Shown here: positions 8,379 through 16,744 of the stretch, piece after piece
Layout: every line of letters starts with the position of its first letter
How positions within the stretch are numbered: the stretch's first letter is position 1
From: Armatimonadota bacterium
GTDB lineage: Bacteria; Armatimonadota; Fimbriimonadia; Fimbriimonadales; ATM1
DNA length: 64,000 bases
Reading direction: 5' to 3'
Assembly: GCA_003577165.1 (NCBI GenBank)
Contig: QEUM01000001.1
Span: forward strand, 124,001-188,000
Made by a program: the position numbers and the translations under genes
The notes under the pieces: model-generated
Seen by the model: only the letters and a program-made list of their open reading frames with translations
Told to the model about the DNA's origin: nothing
Database searches by the model: none

Positions 8379-8903
8379 CTATATCCTGAAGGCGAGCACT
8401 CCGTAGAACGAGGTGTTCTCGACTCCGGAGACCTCAGGGGCGATCTGGAACCCCGCTTCCAGGGTAAGGCCGCCTGGCATGTCGTATCCCAGGCCAGCGA
8501 ACCCTCCGAAGCCGGTCTCCGAGCCGCCCGGATCGAACTCCGTGGTGTAGTAGCCCCCCGCTATCTTCAGGTACAGGCCGCCCGCGAGAGGCAGCGAACC
8601 GAGGCCGAATCGCACCCCGTAGTGAAAGCCATAGGTTCTGACGTCGAATCCGGACTCGGACGCGAACCAGGCGCGGACGCCTGTGAATGCCCGGGCGTTC
8701 GTCGCGGTCGGCGCAACGTAGTAGTCGAGGCCCAGCACAAAGCCGTTATTGAAGCCTGCGTCGTCAAGGTCGCCTGTCCACACGAGGGCTCCGAGGCTGA
8801 CCTGCATCGAGCGAGTCAGGAGCCAGGACTGGTGGTTCTTCGCGGCCACTGAAGGGAGAGCCATAACGGTCGCGCAGGCTGTCAGTGCAAGTAACTTCTT
8901 CAA
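8379..8903 (-). CDS. Secreted outer-membrane beta-barrel-like protein (paralogue B)
   Basis: The frame is open further upstream, but the convincing start is TTG 8901-8903, because GGAGG lies 4 bases upstream and translation then opens with a clean signal peptide (MKKLLALTACATVMALPSVAA). The mature protein of about 150 residues is Gly/aromatic-rich with amphipathic strands ('LYLKIAGGYYTTEF', 'LTLEAGFQIAPEVSG') and a C-terminal 'TSFYGVLAFRI'. It shares length, the early 'TGDLDD' motif and the terminal strand with paralogue A directly downstream, which suggests tandem duplication. Function unknown. Confidence 0.7.
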   Translation of the reverse strand: MKKLLALTACATVMALPSVAAKNHQSWLLTRSMQVSLGALVWTGDLDDAGFNNGFVLGLDYYVAPTATNARAFTGVRAWFASESGFDVRTYGFHYGVRFGLGSLPLAGGLYLKIAGGYYTTEFDPGGSETGFGGFAGLGYDMPGGLTLEAGFQIAPEVSGVENTSFYGVLAFRI

Positions 8904-8990
8904 GAGTCCTCCCGGGTGGCAAACCATCGAGGTGGGGCACGGCCGCGCGCCGATGGCTGCCTGCCACAATCAGCCTGACGTTTCCCTGAG

Positions 8991-9725
8991 ATGGAAAGCT
9001 TCAGTTTGGTCGCGCCGTACTATGAGACGCTCATGCGGTCGGTCCCCTACGGCATGTGGCTTGAGTACCTGCGACTCCACTGGAGTCTCGCGGGCATCGA
9101 GCCAAAAACCGTTCTCGAGGTTTGCTGCGGGACTGGGAAACTCTCGCGGATGCTCGCTCAGGAGGGTTACGGCGTGCAGGGCGTGGACAAGAGCGAGGCG
9201 ATGATTCGCGAGGCTCGTGACCTTGCGGCGTCCGAGGGCCTAAGCATCCCTTTCCACTGCGCCGATGCAGCGCAGCTCGAAATCGATTGCACATTCGACG
9301 CCGGTTTCAGTTTCTTCGACAGCCTGAACAACATCGTCGAGATCGGTCAATTCCGAGCGGCTCTCGCAAACGTGAGAAGGCATCTCAATCCTGGAGGTCA
9401 CTTCTTGTTCGATCTGAACACTGCTTTCGCGTTTGAGCAGGGGATGTTCGATCAGGAGGAGTCCGATCCGGACGAGCCGATTCGATACCGATGGAGGTCA
9501 TCCTGGGACTCCGGGACTCGAATCTGCACGATTCACATGGAGTTTCAGACAGCTGACTCCCGGTTTGAGGAGACGCACGTGCAGAGGGCGTACACCGAGG
9601 GCGAGGTGGTCGAGGCCATGCTGACGGCGGGATTCGTGGAGGTAGGCCTGTACGACTCGTATACGCTCAATCGGCCGCATTCGAGGAGCGACCGTGTTCA
9701 CGTGTCGGGCAAGGCGCCGAGTTAG
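8991..9725 (+). CDS. Class I SAM-dependent methyltransferase
   Basis: A 244-residue Rossmann-fold methyltransferase. Motif I is 'VLEVCCGTGKLS' (about residues 41-52), motif II has acidic 'GVDKSE', and motif IV-like 'AGFSFFDSLNNIV' and 'LNPGGHFLFDLNT' follow. The second half ('RYRWRSSWDSGTRICTI') resembles small-molecule methyltransferases of the MT_25/SAM-MT family with a beta-rich lid. Substrate is unknown. The stop overlaps the convergent lipoprotein gene by 4 bases. No operon partners. Confidence 0.85.
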   Translation: MESFSLVAPYYETLMRSVPYGMWLEYLRLHWSLAGIEPKTVLEVCCGTGKLSRMLAQEGYGVQGVDKSEAMIREARDLAASEGLSIPFHCADAAQLEIDCTFDAGFSFFDSLNNIVEIGQFRAALANVRRHLNPGGHFLFDLNTAFAFEQGMFDQEESDPDEPIRYRWRSSWDSGTRICTIHMEFQTADSRFEETHVQRAYTEGEVVEAMLTAGFVEVGLYDSYTLNRPHSRSDRVHVSGKAPS

Positions 9726-11251
9726 ACCGTCGTCGCTCGCACAGACGGCTCAACCTCGATGATGCCGCTGGTAGTGAAGATCGCCGCGGCCCCGGTTCCG
9801 TCCGGCTTCATCATCCACAGGTCGCCTACACCGATCTCGGTTTCGAGAACGAACACGATGCGCTGCCCGTCGGCGGTGTAGGTCGGGTCGGAGGCGTCGT
9901 ACGGTGAGTTCAGAAGTCGGACCTGTCCTCCGCCTGCCGACGTCATCCGGTACACGGCGTCAGAGCCGCTTCGGTCAGAAATGAAGACGACATAGGAACC
10001 GTCGGGACTGTAGGACGGAGCAAGGTCGTCGGCGCTGTTCGTTGTGAGTTGCGTCTGCGACGAGCCGTTCGCCTGCATTCGGAAAATCTCGAGGTCGCCG
10101 TCGCGGTCGGATTCGAAGACGATGAACGAGCCATCGGGACTCCACGCGGGGCGAGTGTCATCCGCGGTGTTGTTGGTGAGTTGAACGGCGCCTGTGCCGT
10201 CGGCGTTCATGACGAAGATCTCCCAATCCCCTCCGATCAGCCGCGACAGCGCGATCTTCGAGCCGTCTGGACTGAACACCGGATCGGCGTCGTTCTCGTT
10301 GTTGTTGGTGATTCGGACGGCGCCGGTGCCGTTCGCGTTCATCAAGTACACCTCGTCCGTGAAGTTCCATACGAAGTCCTTGTTCGTTGTGAAGACGATC
10401 TTCTGGCCGTCGGGGCTGAAACTCGGGTGATGCACTTGCTCTCCGAAAGTGGTGAGCCTCAGGAGGCCCGTTCCGTCGCTGTTGACGTGATAGATTTCGG
10501 TGGACTGGGTCGGAGAGATTCGATCTGTGACGAAAGCGATTCTGTAGACGGGAGGCGGAGGCGGTGGGACGACGACCGTCACAGGCGCGGTGACTTGAAG
10601 GCCGGCCTGAGGCTCGCTCAGCTGCACCGTCGCCGTGCCCTCTGCGAGGCCCGAAAAGAGGCCTGCTTGGCTCACCGATCCGAACTGCCCGCCCGCGACG
10701 ACCGACCACACGAATGCACTCGGTGGGAGCAGCAGCACCTGGTTCGCGGCGTTCTCGGCGTGGCCGACGAGTTGTACTTGGCCGCCAACTGGGCAGGAGA
10801 TGGGCTGGTTGTCAATTTCGAGGTGGTGAACCAGGGTCTGGAGATTCGCGGAAACGTTGACCGTGATGACGTCGTTCTCGATGACCGTGATGCCGATCGA
10901 AGCCGTGGCGATTCTCGAGCCCGTGGCGTTGGCCTGCGTGTATGCGTCTACGACGAGAGTCTGGTTGCCTGCGGGTATCAGTTGACCGAACAGGGCCTGC
11001 CCGGTGTAGCCGAGGTCGCCCGATCGGTTGATCGTAAGCGTGACCGTCCCGTTCCCTGTGTTGATGCTCGCCTTCAGGCTGTTCGCGTAGGTCGGAACCG
11101 CTCTTTCGCGCGTGGGCCAGTCAATTTCCACCCTGACTTGGCCGCCGCTGGTCGGGGGCGGCGGCTCGCTTGCGGTTCCTGCGCCCCCACACGCGGAGAC
11201 GCACGCGAGTGCGAGAATGCCAGCCGCCAGGGCCCAGAAGTAGGTTCTCAT
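9722..11251 (-). CDS. TolB-like PD40 beta-propeller lipoprotein
   Basis: A 509-residue exported lipoprotein with a signal peptide and lipobox 'CVSACGG' near residue 20. Residues about 40-230 form beta-rich Ig-like domains ('GTATVQLSEPQAGLQVTAPVTV' resembles a BIG2 strand pattern). A Pro-rich linker precedes a C-terminal propeller built from PD40 repeats with the 'FSPDGxKIVF' core, such as 'FSPDGQKIVFTT', 'FSPDGSKIALSR', 'WSPDGSFIVFES', 'YSPDGSYVVFIS' and 'YTADGQRIVFVL'. TolB uses such a propeller for protein contacts in the envelope. Without Tol/Pal partners nearby this is more likely a stand-alone surface or periplasmic binding protein. Confidence 0.8.
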   Translation of the reverse strand: MRTYFWALAAGILALACVSACGGAGTASEPPPPTSGGQVRVEIDWPTRERAVPTYANSLKASINTGNGTVTLTINRSGDLGYTGQALFGQLIPAGNQTLVVDAYTQANATGSRIATASIGITVIENDVITVNVSANLQTLVHHLEIDNQPISCPVGGQVQLVGHAENAANQVLLLPPSAFVWSVVAGGQFGSVSQAGLFSGLAEGTATVQLSEPQAGLQVTAPVTVVVPPPPPPVYRIAFVTDRISPTQSTEIYHVNSDGTGLLRLTTFGEQVHHPSFSPDGQKIVFTTNKDFVWNFTDEVYLMNANGTGAVRITNNNENDADPVFSPDGSKIALSRLIGGDWEIFVMNADGTGAVQLTNNTADDTRPAWSPDGSFIVFESDRDGDLEIFRMQANGSSQTQLTTNSADDLAPSYSPDGSYVVFISDRSGSDAVYRMTSAGGGQVRLLNSPYDASDPTYTADGQRIVFVLETEIGVGDLWMMKPDGTGAAAIFTTSGIIEVEPSVRATTV

Positions 11252-11346
11252 CCTTTGCGCCGCCCGGAAGACTGTGAGTCTTCGGCTGTATTAGTTCTCG
11301 GCAAAAGGACGAAATCGTTTAGTGGCGCGGAGCGCCGCAAGTCGGG

Positions 11347-11832
11347 CTATTCATCCTCGACTTCGCCCTCTTCCTCTTGCTCGGCGTCTCCATCGTCCTC
11401 CAGTTCTGCAGCATCCGATGGCGCCGATTCGCTTTTCACGTGGAACGAGAATCGAGCGTTCCCGAATGCGATCACGTCTCCGTCTGCGATGGAAACTGGC
11501 TCGGAGATCCTCTGAAAGTCGCTCGCAGGGTCCAACTTGAAGGTGCCGTTGCTCGAGCCGAGGTCCTCCAGCATCCACGTTCCGTCGGCGACTGCGATCT
11601 TGGCGTGCTTCCTCGAGACGTAGACGCCTTCGTCCAGCGGTCCGAGGTCCACGTCGACGGGCCCCACTGCGGGGTCGAACCTTCCGACGACAGCGGAGCC
11701 TGAGATTGGGAAAACATCTCCCGTCGGCGCTCCACCGCGAAGGAGACGCAACTCCGCCATCTCGGCGGAATCGGCTTCTGGCGCGCCCACGTCGGGGGCC
11801 TGGTCGGAAAGAACCTCTGAATCTCCGGTCAT
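11347..11832 (-). CDS. FHA-domain protein with acidic C-terminal tail
   Basis: A 161-residue cytoplasmic protein. The start ATG 11830-11832 overlaps the symporter stop by 4 bases and is preceded by GAGGAGG. The FHA core is complete: 'VVGRFD' (about residue 54), 'VYVSRKHAKI' with the phosphothreonine-binding Ser-Arg-Lys-His, and 'LEDLGSSNGTFKL'. FHA domains bind phosphothreonine peptides. The last 25 residues are almost entirely Asp/Glu. No Ser/Thr kinase is encoded nearby. It is the third gene of the thiN - symporter - FHA operon, so a regulatory link to the transporter is possible but unproven. Confidence 0.85.
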   Translation of the reverse strand: MTGDSEVLSDQAPDVGAPEADSAEMAELRLLRGGAPTGDVFPISGSAVVGRFDPAVGPVDVDLGPLDEGVYVSRKHAKIAVADGTWMLEDLGSSNGTFKLDPASDFQRISEPVSIADGDVIAFGNARFSFHVKSESAPSDAAELEDDGDAEQEEEGEVEDE

Positions 11833-13232
11833 CGTACTTTTCCTCCTCCGTATTGTAGGACGGAACCAAGGGCAAAAGTTATTAGGGCGGCCGCGAGTCC
11901 CGGATAGATTGGGGAGAGCTCTGCGGCCCACGGGACTCTGATCGCCCCGAACTGCAAGAGCATGAACCATGCGAGAGCCGTTCCGGAGCCGGCGATCATG
12001 GTGGCGACCGCTACCGATGGATTTGGGGGCTTCTTCGCGGCGTACATGCCGATCGTGGGGATGAAGAGTCCGGGAACCACGATGCTCCCCAAGTAGAACC
12101 AGATGTCCACGACGTTGCGGATTGTCAGAGCGAGGGTCACGCCGAGTACCGTTGCGCCGGCGATGCCGAGTCGAGACCAGAGGACGAGCGACTTCTCTCG
12201 CGCGGACCGCCAAATGCGGCCCGCGATGTCGCGACCGAGCGTCGCCCCGGAAACGAGCGTGTAGCCTGCCCCCGCTGAGGAGATGAGCGCCACGAGGCTT
12301 GCGAAGAAAAGGGCCTTCAAGCCGGGTGGCAGAGCGGAGTCGCCGAACTTCGGGAACAACCCCATCCCCAGGCCGGGTCCCAGCGACGAATACGCGTACA
12401 GAGCCGTGGTCACCGTGAGGAGATCGAACACAACCCAGCAGCCGATGCAAATGAAGAGGCCCTTCCTTGCGAGTTCCGGGTTGCGCACGGATGCGACCCT
12501 CTGGTGAAAGCCTGGGTCGACGAACGTCCACGCTCCGATGAGAATCCACGAAAAGAGGAAGAACCAGCCGTCAGGCCGTCCTGCGTTCCAACTTCGGTGA
12601 GACTCGGGAAGTTGGGCAACCAGATCCCCCGGCGGGCCCATATCCCGCACCGCGACGACCAGCATGACGATGAAGCCAACGTAGATTAGGATGAACGCAA
12701 GCGTGTTGCTCCTCGCGTCCGCGAGTAGGCCCCCGCGGTAGAGAAACGCGGTTCCGACGAGCGCTCCGATGATGGTCGCCCAGACGAGGTGGATGCCGGT
12801 CAAGTCGGACACCATCTGGCCCAGCATTGCAATGTGGGCCGAGGGCGCGCCGATGACCAGCACGAGAACAGCGCAGATCAGGGCAGCGTTTCGTCCGTAG
12901 ACGCGGTCCATCCGTTCGGGAAGGCTGATGTCGTCCGCAAGTCGGACGCGACGAGCCAGGAAGAGGGCAAAGGCGATTCCAAAAATGTAATACGGGACGC
13001 CGAGGATGAGCCAAGTCGAGAGTCCGTACCAATCGAAGGCTTGACCGACTCCGAGTATGCCGCCGTACCACGTCGTCACGAGGGTTGCGACGAACAGGGG
13101 AAGGGTGAGCCCCCGTCCGGCAGCGATGAGTTGAACCGACGAAGCCTCTTTCAAGCGCGCAGTGAAGCCGAGCGTCAGATAACCGATGAGCGCAAGAGCG
13201 AGAACGAGCCAGTCGAGAGGTTGAAAACTCAC
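11829..13232 (-). CDS. Sodium:solute symporter (SSS family), candidate thiamine-related transporter
   Basis: A 467-residue inner-membrane protein with about 13 hydrophobic helices. The first ('LDWLVLALALIGYLTLGF') is followed by the SSS-typical 'LPLFVATLVTTWYGGILGVGQAFDWYG' unwound-helix region, and later 'FASLVALISSAGAGYTLVSGATLGRDI' matches the family Na2-site helix 8 pattern. These proteins couple Na+ entry to solute uptake. It overlaps thiN upstream and the FHA gene downstream by 4 bases each. Linkage with thiamine pyrophosphokinase makes thiamine or a precursor a reasonable substrate guess (ThiV-type SSS transporters are known), but no THI-box RNA is visible upstream. Confidence 0.85.
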   Translation of the reverse strand: MSFQPLDWLVLALALIGYLTLGFTARLKEASSVQLIAAGRGLTLPLFVATLVTTWYGGILGVGQAFDWYGLSTWLILGVPYYIFGIAFALFLARRVRLADDISLPERMDRVYGRNAALICAVLVLVIGAPSAHIAMLGQMVSDLTGIHLVWATIIGALVGTAFLYRGGLLADARSNTLAFILIYVGFIVMLVVAVRDMGPPGDLVAQLPESHRSWNAGRPDGWFFLFSWILIGAWTFVDPGFHQRVASVRNPELARKGLFICIGCWVVFDLLTVTTALYAYSSLGPGLGMGLFPKFGDSALPPGLKALFFASLVALISSAGAGYTLVSGATLGRDIAGRIWRSAREKSLVLWSRLGIAGATVLGVTLALTIRNVVDIWFYLGSIVVPGLFIPTIGMYAAKKPPNPSVAVATMIAGSGTALAWFMLLQFGAIRVPWAAELSPIYPGLAAALITFALGSVLQYGGGKVR

Positions 13233-13888
13233 CAGCGATCCTCGCCTTCCCAGCGCTCGGTGAACACGGCGAGCACACCGCTTTCAAGCGCAACCATTAC
13301 GGAATCGCCGACCGCTTCATTCGAAACTCCGTCCCTGCCTCCAATCGCCAACTGCAAGCCAGAGGGCGAGTACTTGAGTCCGGAGGTCTCCGCCACAACC
13401 GCAGCGGCCAACGGGATGAGGGAGACTCGGATTCCGGGCCGCGTTCGCAACTGAACGGGACTTCGGGAGGGACCGACGAGCGTGGCGATCGACCTTTCGA
13501 AGACGAAGCGTATTCTCGCCTCGTCGGCAAGCGCGGACGCGCTCGAGAGAGCCGACAGAGTGTGATCCAGGAGATCACCTTCGGAGGCGACGACGGAGAT
13601 GGACTCTGCCCGAAGGTCCTGAACGGTGTACTGCAGGGCCTTTTGAAAGTCGGTGGATTCCTGATCCTCCCGATGGAGGACGGCTGCGTGCGCAAAGTAT
13701 TCGCGGAAGGATGGGTCGATGCTGTCAAAGTCCCCGAGGATCGTCAAGGCGGCGGCCTGAAAGTCGCGGATGAGGTTAGCGCCGCCGTCAGCCGCGACGA
13801 CGTGACTCGCTTCCGAGATCCACCTTGGCAAGTCATGCGGCAGCCTTGTTCCGCTCGCCACGATCAGGGCGCGTTCGACGCCCGGCAT
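13229..13888 (-). CDS. thiN: Thiamine pyrophosphokinase
   Basis: A 219-residue cytoplasmic enzyme that makes thiamine diphosphate directly from thiamine and ATP, typical of organisms that salvage thiamine. Conserved stretches are 'VVAADGGANLIRDF' (nucleotide-binding Asp), 'ILGDFDSID' (metal-binding Asp pair) and 'EDQESTDFQKAL' (the D-x-x-x-T-D-x-x-K-A signature). Downstream, 'SEGDLLDHTLSAL' replaces the usual 'GRxDHxLaN', keeping the Asp-His pair. The C-terminal barrel contains 'ISLIPLAAAVVAETSGLKY'-like strands. It is the first gene of an overlapping operon with an SSS symporter and an FHA protein. Confidence 0.9.
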   Translation of the reverse strand: MPGVERALIVASGTRLPHDLPRWISEASHVVAADGGANLIRDFQAAALTILGDFDSIDPSFREYFAHAAVLHREDQESTDFQKALQYTVQDLRAESISVVASEGDLLDHTLSALSSASALADEARIRFVFERSIATLVGPSRSPVQLRTRPGIRVSLIPLAAAVVAETSGLKYSPSGLQLAIGGRDGVSNEAVGDSVMVALESGVLAVFTERWEGEDRW

Positions 13889-14104
13889 AGGAGGAACAGG
13901 TTACACCCGAGGTACAAGTAGACGCCTCGCAACGTGTTTTCAGGCGGAGCCGGATTTTTTGAAATTTCACGGAAGATTTTTGCGGAATTGTCGGGGAAAG
14001 CGTGGCATTCGGAGCGAAGAACAGTTATCATTCTCGAACTCGTTGGCGGGGTTTCGTGGGGAGGGTTTTGACCGCAACGCCGACGGTTTCTTTTACGTGA
14101 AGGT
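13889..14104. other. Divergent intergenic region upstream of dnaA
   Basis: These 216 bases separate thiN (-) from dnaA (+). The middle is locally AT-richer (around 13950-14040). I looked for DnaA boxes (TTATCCACA and one-mismatch forms) and saw none; the nearest string, TTATCATTC near 14025, differs at too many positions. No clear sigma-70 promoter pair stands out. It cannot be called an origin from sequence alone. Confidence 0.4.
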
Positions 14105-15463
14105 ATGTCCGAGCAATTGAGCCTGGGCGGTAACCCGTCTGTCGAGAAGACCCGACGCGCGTTCAGCGCGGTGCTCGAACGACTTTCCGGCGTGGTGACG
14201 GAAGGACAATTCAAGAAGTTCCTTGCACCCCTCAATGTTGCCGATTCGGACGGGGAAGTTGTGGTATTGAACGCGCCGGGACGGTTCGTTCAGGAATGGG
14301 TCAGCGAGAAGTATCGAACCCTCATCGAGGCCGAATTATCGTGCGAGTTGGAGCGACCGATCCGAATCGCGATCGAAGCGGTGCCAAACGTGCGTGGAGC
14401 GGAGGCTGCCGAGCCTGTTTACATTGCTCCTGAAACCTCGGACCCATCATTCGACGATTTCACGTTTGAGAACTTCGTCGTCGGAAAGAGCAACCTCATC
14501 GCAAGCAGCGGCGCTCAGGCGGTCGCCCGAGAACCGGGAAAGAAGTGCAACCCTCTCTACATTTATGGGGACACAGGGCTTGGAAAAACGCACCTCCTCC
14601 ACGCCATCGCAAATCAAGTACGGAAGTCACGGCCGAATTTGAGATGCCAATACATGACGGCGCAGCAGTTCAGCCGCGGGCTTGTTGATTCGATTCGGGA
14701 CCGCACCGTTGACAAGTTCCTTCGGTCCTTCGCCCGAGTGGGCGTTTGGCTTCTCGACGACGTTCAGTTTCTGGACGGCAAAGAGAAAACCCAGGAAGAA
14801 GTGTTTCATCTCTTCAACGACCTCATCCAGAGGGGGTATCAGGTCGTGCTCTCCGCCGACCGGCCGCCACGAATGATTCCGGGCATCGACGAGAGGCTTC
14901 GTTCGCGCTTTGAGAGCGGCCTCGTCGCGGAGATCGGATCGCCGGACACGGAGACGAGGGCAAAGATCATCGAGATGAAGTCCGATGCGCTCGGCCACAG
15001 GCTGTCGCCAGAAGTTTGCGAGTTCTTGGCGGTCAACACGCACGGAAGCATCCGGACGCTGACGGGGGCTGTATTGACGCTCATAACGACGGCGTCGTTC
15101 AACGGCCAAGAACCGGATCTCGAATTGGCGAAGGGCGTGTTGGCAACAAGCTACGCTCGACCCGAGCCGAAGGCGATTTGCTGCAAGGACGTCGTCTCTG
15201 CAGTCGCTGACCATTTGCGAGTTGAGCCGCAAGATCTGCTGGGTCCAGTGCGTAAGGCGAGGCTCGCCCATGCAAGGCACGTTGCCATCTACATCATTCG
15301 AAAATGGCTGCACCTTAGTTGGAATCAGATCGGCCAAGAGTTCAGTGGCCGTGACCACACCTCCATCATGCACGCGTTCAGGAAGGTGGACAGACTCTAC
15401 TGCAGCGATCAAGCCGTTCGGAAGCAGGTGGACGATGTGCGCGAAAAACTCGGGCTGAACTGA
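14105..15463 (+). CDS. dnaA: Chromosomal replication initiator DnaA
   Basis: A 452-residue AAA+ initiator. Domain I is about residues 15-95. A short linker leads to the DnaA AAA+ core from 'FTFENFVVGKSN'. Walker A is 'GDTGLGKTH', Walker B 'VWLLDDVQF', and the sensor segment includes 'LSADRPPRMIPGIDERLRSRFESGL'. C-terminal domain IV carries the DnaA-box-binding helix-turn-helix 'WNQIGQEFSGRDHTSIMHAFRKV'. The usual 'GGRDHTTVxHA' is slightly altered. The weak ribosome site AAGG precedes ATG 14105. The gene is not flanked by dnaN, rpmH or gyrB, so the classical origin arrangement is absent here. Confidence 0.97.
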   Translation: MSEQLSLGGNPSVEKTRRAFSAVLERLSGVVTEGQFKKFLAPLNVADSDGEVVVLNAPGRFVQEWVSEKYRTLIEAELSCELERPIRIAIEAVPNVRGAEAAEPVYIAPETSDPSFDDFTFENFVVGKSNLIASSGAQAVAREPGKKCNPLYIYGDTGLGKTHLLHAIANQVRKSRPNLRCQYMTAQQFSRGLVDSIRDRTVDKFLRSFARVGVWLLDDVQFLDGKEKTQEEVFHLFNDLIQRGYQVVLSADRPPRMIPGIDERLRSRFESGLVAEIGSPDTETRAKIIEMKSDALGHRLSPEVCEFLAVNTHGSIRTLTGAVLTLITTASFNGQEPDLELAKGVLATSYARPEPKAICCKDVVSAVADHLRVEPQDLLGPVRKARLAHARHVAIYIIRKWLHLSWNQIGQEFSGRDHTSIMHAFRKVDRLYCSDQAVRKQVDDVREKLGLN

Positions 15464-15464
15464 C

Positions 15465-16229
15465 GTGATCGTCGGCGAATCCACCTGGGAAGAGATCCGA
15501 GATTTCGACAAAGAGGCGGTCTGCCTCATCCCGACCGGTAGCCTTGAACAACACGGTCCTCACCTGCCCCTCTTCACTGACACGCTGCTCTCGACCGGCG
15601 TTGCGCATCGCGCCCATGCAGAGAGGCCCACAAAGTCACTCCTGTATCCTGGAATCTGGTTGGGATGTTCTTCCCACCATATGTCGTTCGCTGGGACAGC
15701 GACGGCCAGCATTGCCACTTACTCGGCAGTCTTGACGGAGGTCATCGAGTGTGCGATGGCGCATGGCTTTCGCAAATTCTTCGTCGTCAACGGACATGGC
15801 GGCAATACTGAGCCGAACGGCACGACGCTTCGCGAGTTGAAGCGCTCCTATCCGAACCACGTGTTCGCCCACTGCGGGTATTTCTCGCTGATCGCGGCCG
15901 ACGGGCTCGCCACGATCATGCAGGGCCCGCTCAAGACGATTCGCCACGCGTGCGAAGCCGAGGCTTCGATGATGATGTATCTGCACCCCGAACTCGTCCG
16001 GGAGGCGAGGTTGCGGGACGACCAACTTGGGATGAGCCCAGCTGCGCCAAGCGGTTTGAATTACATCCAGACGTTCGACGAGATTACGGAGATGGGGAGT
16101 TCCGGGTACGCGACGCTCGCAACCCGGGAGAAAGGGGAGCAGCTGATTGGGCTTGCCGTTGAGGGTGTGGTGCAGGCGATCGACCACATCTTTGCCGGCT
16201 ACGTGATGGAAGACGTGCGGCCGTCTTAA
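15465..16229 (+). CDS. Creatininase-family amidohydrolase
   Basis: A 254-residue metal-dependent hydrolase starting with GTG one base after the dnaA stop. Family metal ligands are visible: 'PTGSLEQHGPHLPLFTDT' (Glu, His, Asp), 'FFVVNGHGGNTE' (His) and 'HACEAEASMMM' (Glu). The family covers creatinine amidohydrolase, the F420/riboflavin enzyme ArfB, the mycofactocin peptidase MftE and related amidases. No mycofactocin or F420 genes are in the window, so substrate is unknown. Tight linkage to dnaA probably reflects co-transcription. Confidence 0.85.
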   Translation: MIVGESTWEEIRDFDKEAVCLIPTGSLEQHGPHLPLFTDTLLSTGVAHRAHAERPTKSLLYPGIWLGCSSHHMSFAGTATASIATYSAVLTEVIECAMAHGFRKFFVVNGHGGNTEPNGTTLRELKRSYPNHVFAHCGYFSLIAADGLATIMQGPLKTIRHACEAEASMMMYLHPELVREARLRDDQLGMSPAAPSGLNYIQTFDEITEMGSSGYATLATREKGEQLIGLAVEGVVQAIDHIFAGYVMEDVRPS

Positions 16230-16230
16230 G

Positions 16231-16458
16231 TCACGCGAAGATGTCGAGGAGGCTTCGGTCCATTTCAGCCTGCGTCCGGAAGAGCGCCACCCCTACTCGG
16301 TAGTGGACTTTCGCCAGGCTCAACTCGATCCAGTCGCAAGGCAAGGTATCGAGGTCGCCTTTGGCCATGGACTCGATCGCCGAGAGCAATCTCGACTGCC
16401 CCGCCTCAAATGCTGCCAGCGCCGCCCCGTATCCCGAGCCAACACGGTGGACGTGCAT
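16231..16458 (-). CDS. Small helical protein downstream of UBact
   Basis: A frame of 75 codons from ATG 16456-16458 (a TTG at 16507-16509 would extend it to 92 residues; neither has a strong Shine-Dalgarno). The product is all-helical by composition: two helices ('YGAALAAFEAGQSRLLSAIESMA' and 'IELSLAKVHYRVGVALFRTQAEMDRSLLDIFA') joined by a Pro-containing turn. The second helix loosely recalls the C-terminal motif of flagellar rod proteins (a 'Y..n..V..t..EM...Ll.i' spacing), which is weak evidence only. It follows UBact by under 100 bases on the same strand and converges on the creatininase gene with one base between stop codons. Function unknown. Confidence 0.5.
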   Translation of the reverse strand: MHVHRVGSGYGAALAAFEAGQSRLLSAIESMAKGDLDTLPCDWIELSLAKVHYRVGVALFRTQAEMDRSLLDIFA

Positions 16459-16546
16459 AGTAGATTCATTCCATATGCCGGACTGCGCTCGGAAGACGTG
16501 ACCCGGCAAAAGTCGGGGATTCCGGGACTGGGGAGATGCGGCGCCT

Positions 16547-16735
16547 TTACTCGCCGCTTCTCTGCCGATACTTTTTCGCCTGGTCCGGGTCGACCTTTCT
16601 CATCCTGCGAAGGAGTTCGTTGTCGCCCTGCGGCTTGCGGACGTCCCTTTTGGAGGGCCCTTCGTCCTCTCCAGGTTTTCGTTCCGGAATGGGGAGGTCT
16701 CTTTCCCTTCGCTCTGCGTTGATTACGGGCGCCAT
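16547..16735 (-). CDS. ubact: UBact, Pup-like protein modifier
   Basis: A 62-residue, strongly charged, Pro/Gly-rich and probably disordered protein. The C-terminal third 'LLRRMRKVDPDQAKKYRQRS' then Gly-Glu is the recognisable UBact signature (R-x-K-x-D-P-x-Q-A-x-x-Y-R-Q-R-[ST]-G-[QE]). UBact is the Pup analogue described from Nitrospirae, Armatimonadetes, Verrucomicrobia and others. It is thought to be ligated through its C-terminal Glu to substrate lysines and then recruit a proteasome-type ATPase. Here the C-terminus is encoded as GE, so no Gln deamidation would be needed before ligation. The gene starts 9 bases after the dop stop, and its Shine-Dalgarno (CTGGAG) overlaps that stop, implying coupled translation. 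Confidence 0.88.
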   Translation of the reverse strand: MAPVINAERRERDLPIPERKPGEDEGPSKRDVRKPQGDNELLRRMRKVDPDQAKKYRQRSGE

Positions 16736-16744
16736 TGTTTCTGC

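Noticed and set aside
10049-11515. Long plus-strand open frame of 488 codons
   Set aside because: It is antisense to the PD40 lipoprotein, whose repeats, lipobox and signal peptide are clear. Arg/Val/Asp-rich composition is typical of a GC-rich shadow frame.
11833-12549. Extension of the FHA frame to 400 codons
   Set aside because: The extra part overlaps the symporter in another frame. The real start at 11832 has a Shine-Dalgarno and a 4-base overlap.
13889-14104. THI-box riboswitch upstream of thiN
   Set aside because: No CTGAGA/ACCTGA-type core is found on either strand.
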